Shown here piece after piece: positions 5,855-6,132 of a stretch of DNA of 6,132 nucleotides. The notes under the pieces were generated by a model, which was given only the letters and a program-made list of their open reading frames with translations, was not told where the DNA came from and did no database searches. This stretch comes from DASXAQ01 sp036406615 (lineage in GTDB: Bacteria; Actinomycetota; UBA4738), in assembly GCA_036406615.1 (NCBI GenBank), contig DASXAQ010000063.1, positions 1 to 6,132 of the forward strand, in the 5' to 3' direction. Each line of letters begins with the position of its first letter. Position 1 is the first letter of the stretch. Position numbers and translations under genes: made by a program.

Positions 5855-6132
5855 ATGCGGGCTCGGATCCGTTGGGCGGTCATCGTCGCTGCCGTCACCG
5901 TCGTCTCGTTCCTGGTGGCTTCGCCCGTTGGGGCTGCCCGATCTTCCGCGACCTCCTCGACGAGCGCCAGGCCTCCGTTGTCGCCCATCGTCGCGCAGCC
6001 TCCCATCCTGGTCGGCCCACTCCAGCCCTGGGTGGCGACCTACGATCCCGCGAACCGGCAGGTCTATGTCGCGGATCAACCGAGCCCGAGCGCTTCCTTC
6101 CCGAACTTGGCCGGAGGCGTCACGGCCATCAC
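5855..6132 (+). CDS. secreted protein, probable YVTN/NHL-type beta-propeller (partial, C-terminus beyond right edge)
   Basis: The 92 residues present begin with a clear Sec-type signal peptide: Arg2, Arg4 and Arg6, a hydrophobic core at about 7-22, then ASPVGAA with likely cleavage after residue 27 or 28. There is no lipobox Cys. A Ser/Thr/Pro-rich linker (about 29-50) follows, then VATYDPANRQVYVAD (about 60-74) and GGVTAI (about 87-92). This resembles the first blade of YVTN/YncE- or NHL-type propellers, where 'YDPANgxVYVAN...vtvI' is typical; that assignment is an inference from one blade. ATG at 5855 has AAGGAGG 5 bases upstream, the best ribosome binding site in the window. The gene is divergent from the sigma factor and could be part of its regulon. 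It may function as an extracellular binding or lactonase-like propeller; the partial sequence cannot decide. Confidence 0.75.
   Translation, partial: MRARIRWAVIVAAVTVVSFLVASPVGAARSSATSSTSARPPLSPIVAQPPILVGPLQPWVATYDPANRQVYVADQPSPSASFPNLAGGVTAI

Overview
The window is visibly GC-rich, with strong G/C preference at third codon positions, frequent GTG/TTG starts and at least one apparently leaderless start. Together with the protein types (hydrolase-cyclase fusion, YCII/DGPF protein, ECF sigma factor next to a membrane-anchored Asp-box propeller), this suggests a chromosomal segment of an actinobacterium or a related high-GC lineage. That placement is an inference. No rRNA, tRNA, CRISPR array, insertion sequence or phage gene was seen.

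Layout, left to right. (1) Positions 1-933, minus strand: an alpha/beta-hydrolase fused to the start of a class III nucleotide cyclase domain, cut by the left edge. (2) Positions 934-1197: a divergent spacer that holds a Shine-Dalgarno-preceded small minus-strand ORF of doubtful status. (3) Positions 1198-2997, plus strand: an MFS drug-efflux-type transporter followed by a GNAT N-acetyltransferase, the latter with a likely leaderless promoter of its own. (4) Positions 3052-3426, minus strand: a YCII/DGPF-domain protein convergent with the acetyltransferase. A two-tier hairpin lies between the two genes and reaches into the YCII 3' end. (5) Positions 3554-3853, plus strand: a single-domain cupin, divergent from YCII. 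(6) Positions 3908-5747, minus strand: a two-gene operon of an ECF sigma factor and a membrane-anchored protein with a seven-fold Asp-box/CX5C beta-propeller, the genes overlapping by 17 bases. (7) Position 5855 to the right edge, plus strand: a secreted protein, divergent from the sigma factor, that begins like a YVTN/NHL-type propeller.

The left and middle genes look like ordinary accessory and stress genes with no evident shared pathway. The right third is the most interesting part. The sigma factor is translationally overlapped by a gene whose product has a short charged cytoplasmic N-terminus, one membrane helix and a large extracellular propeller. This is the topology expected of a membrane-bound regulator that sequesters an ECF sigma factor, but it shows no anti-sigma domain that I recognise. 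A second, secreted propeller-like protein is transcribed divergently and is a natural candidate target. This signalling role is inferred from layout and topology and is not shown by the sequence alone.
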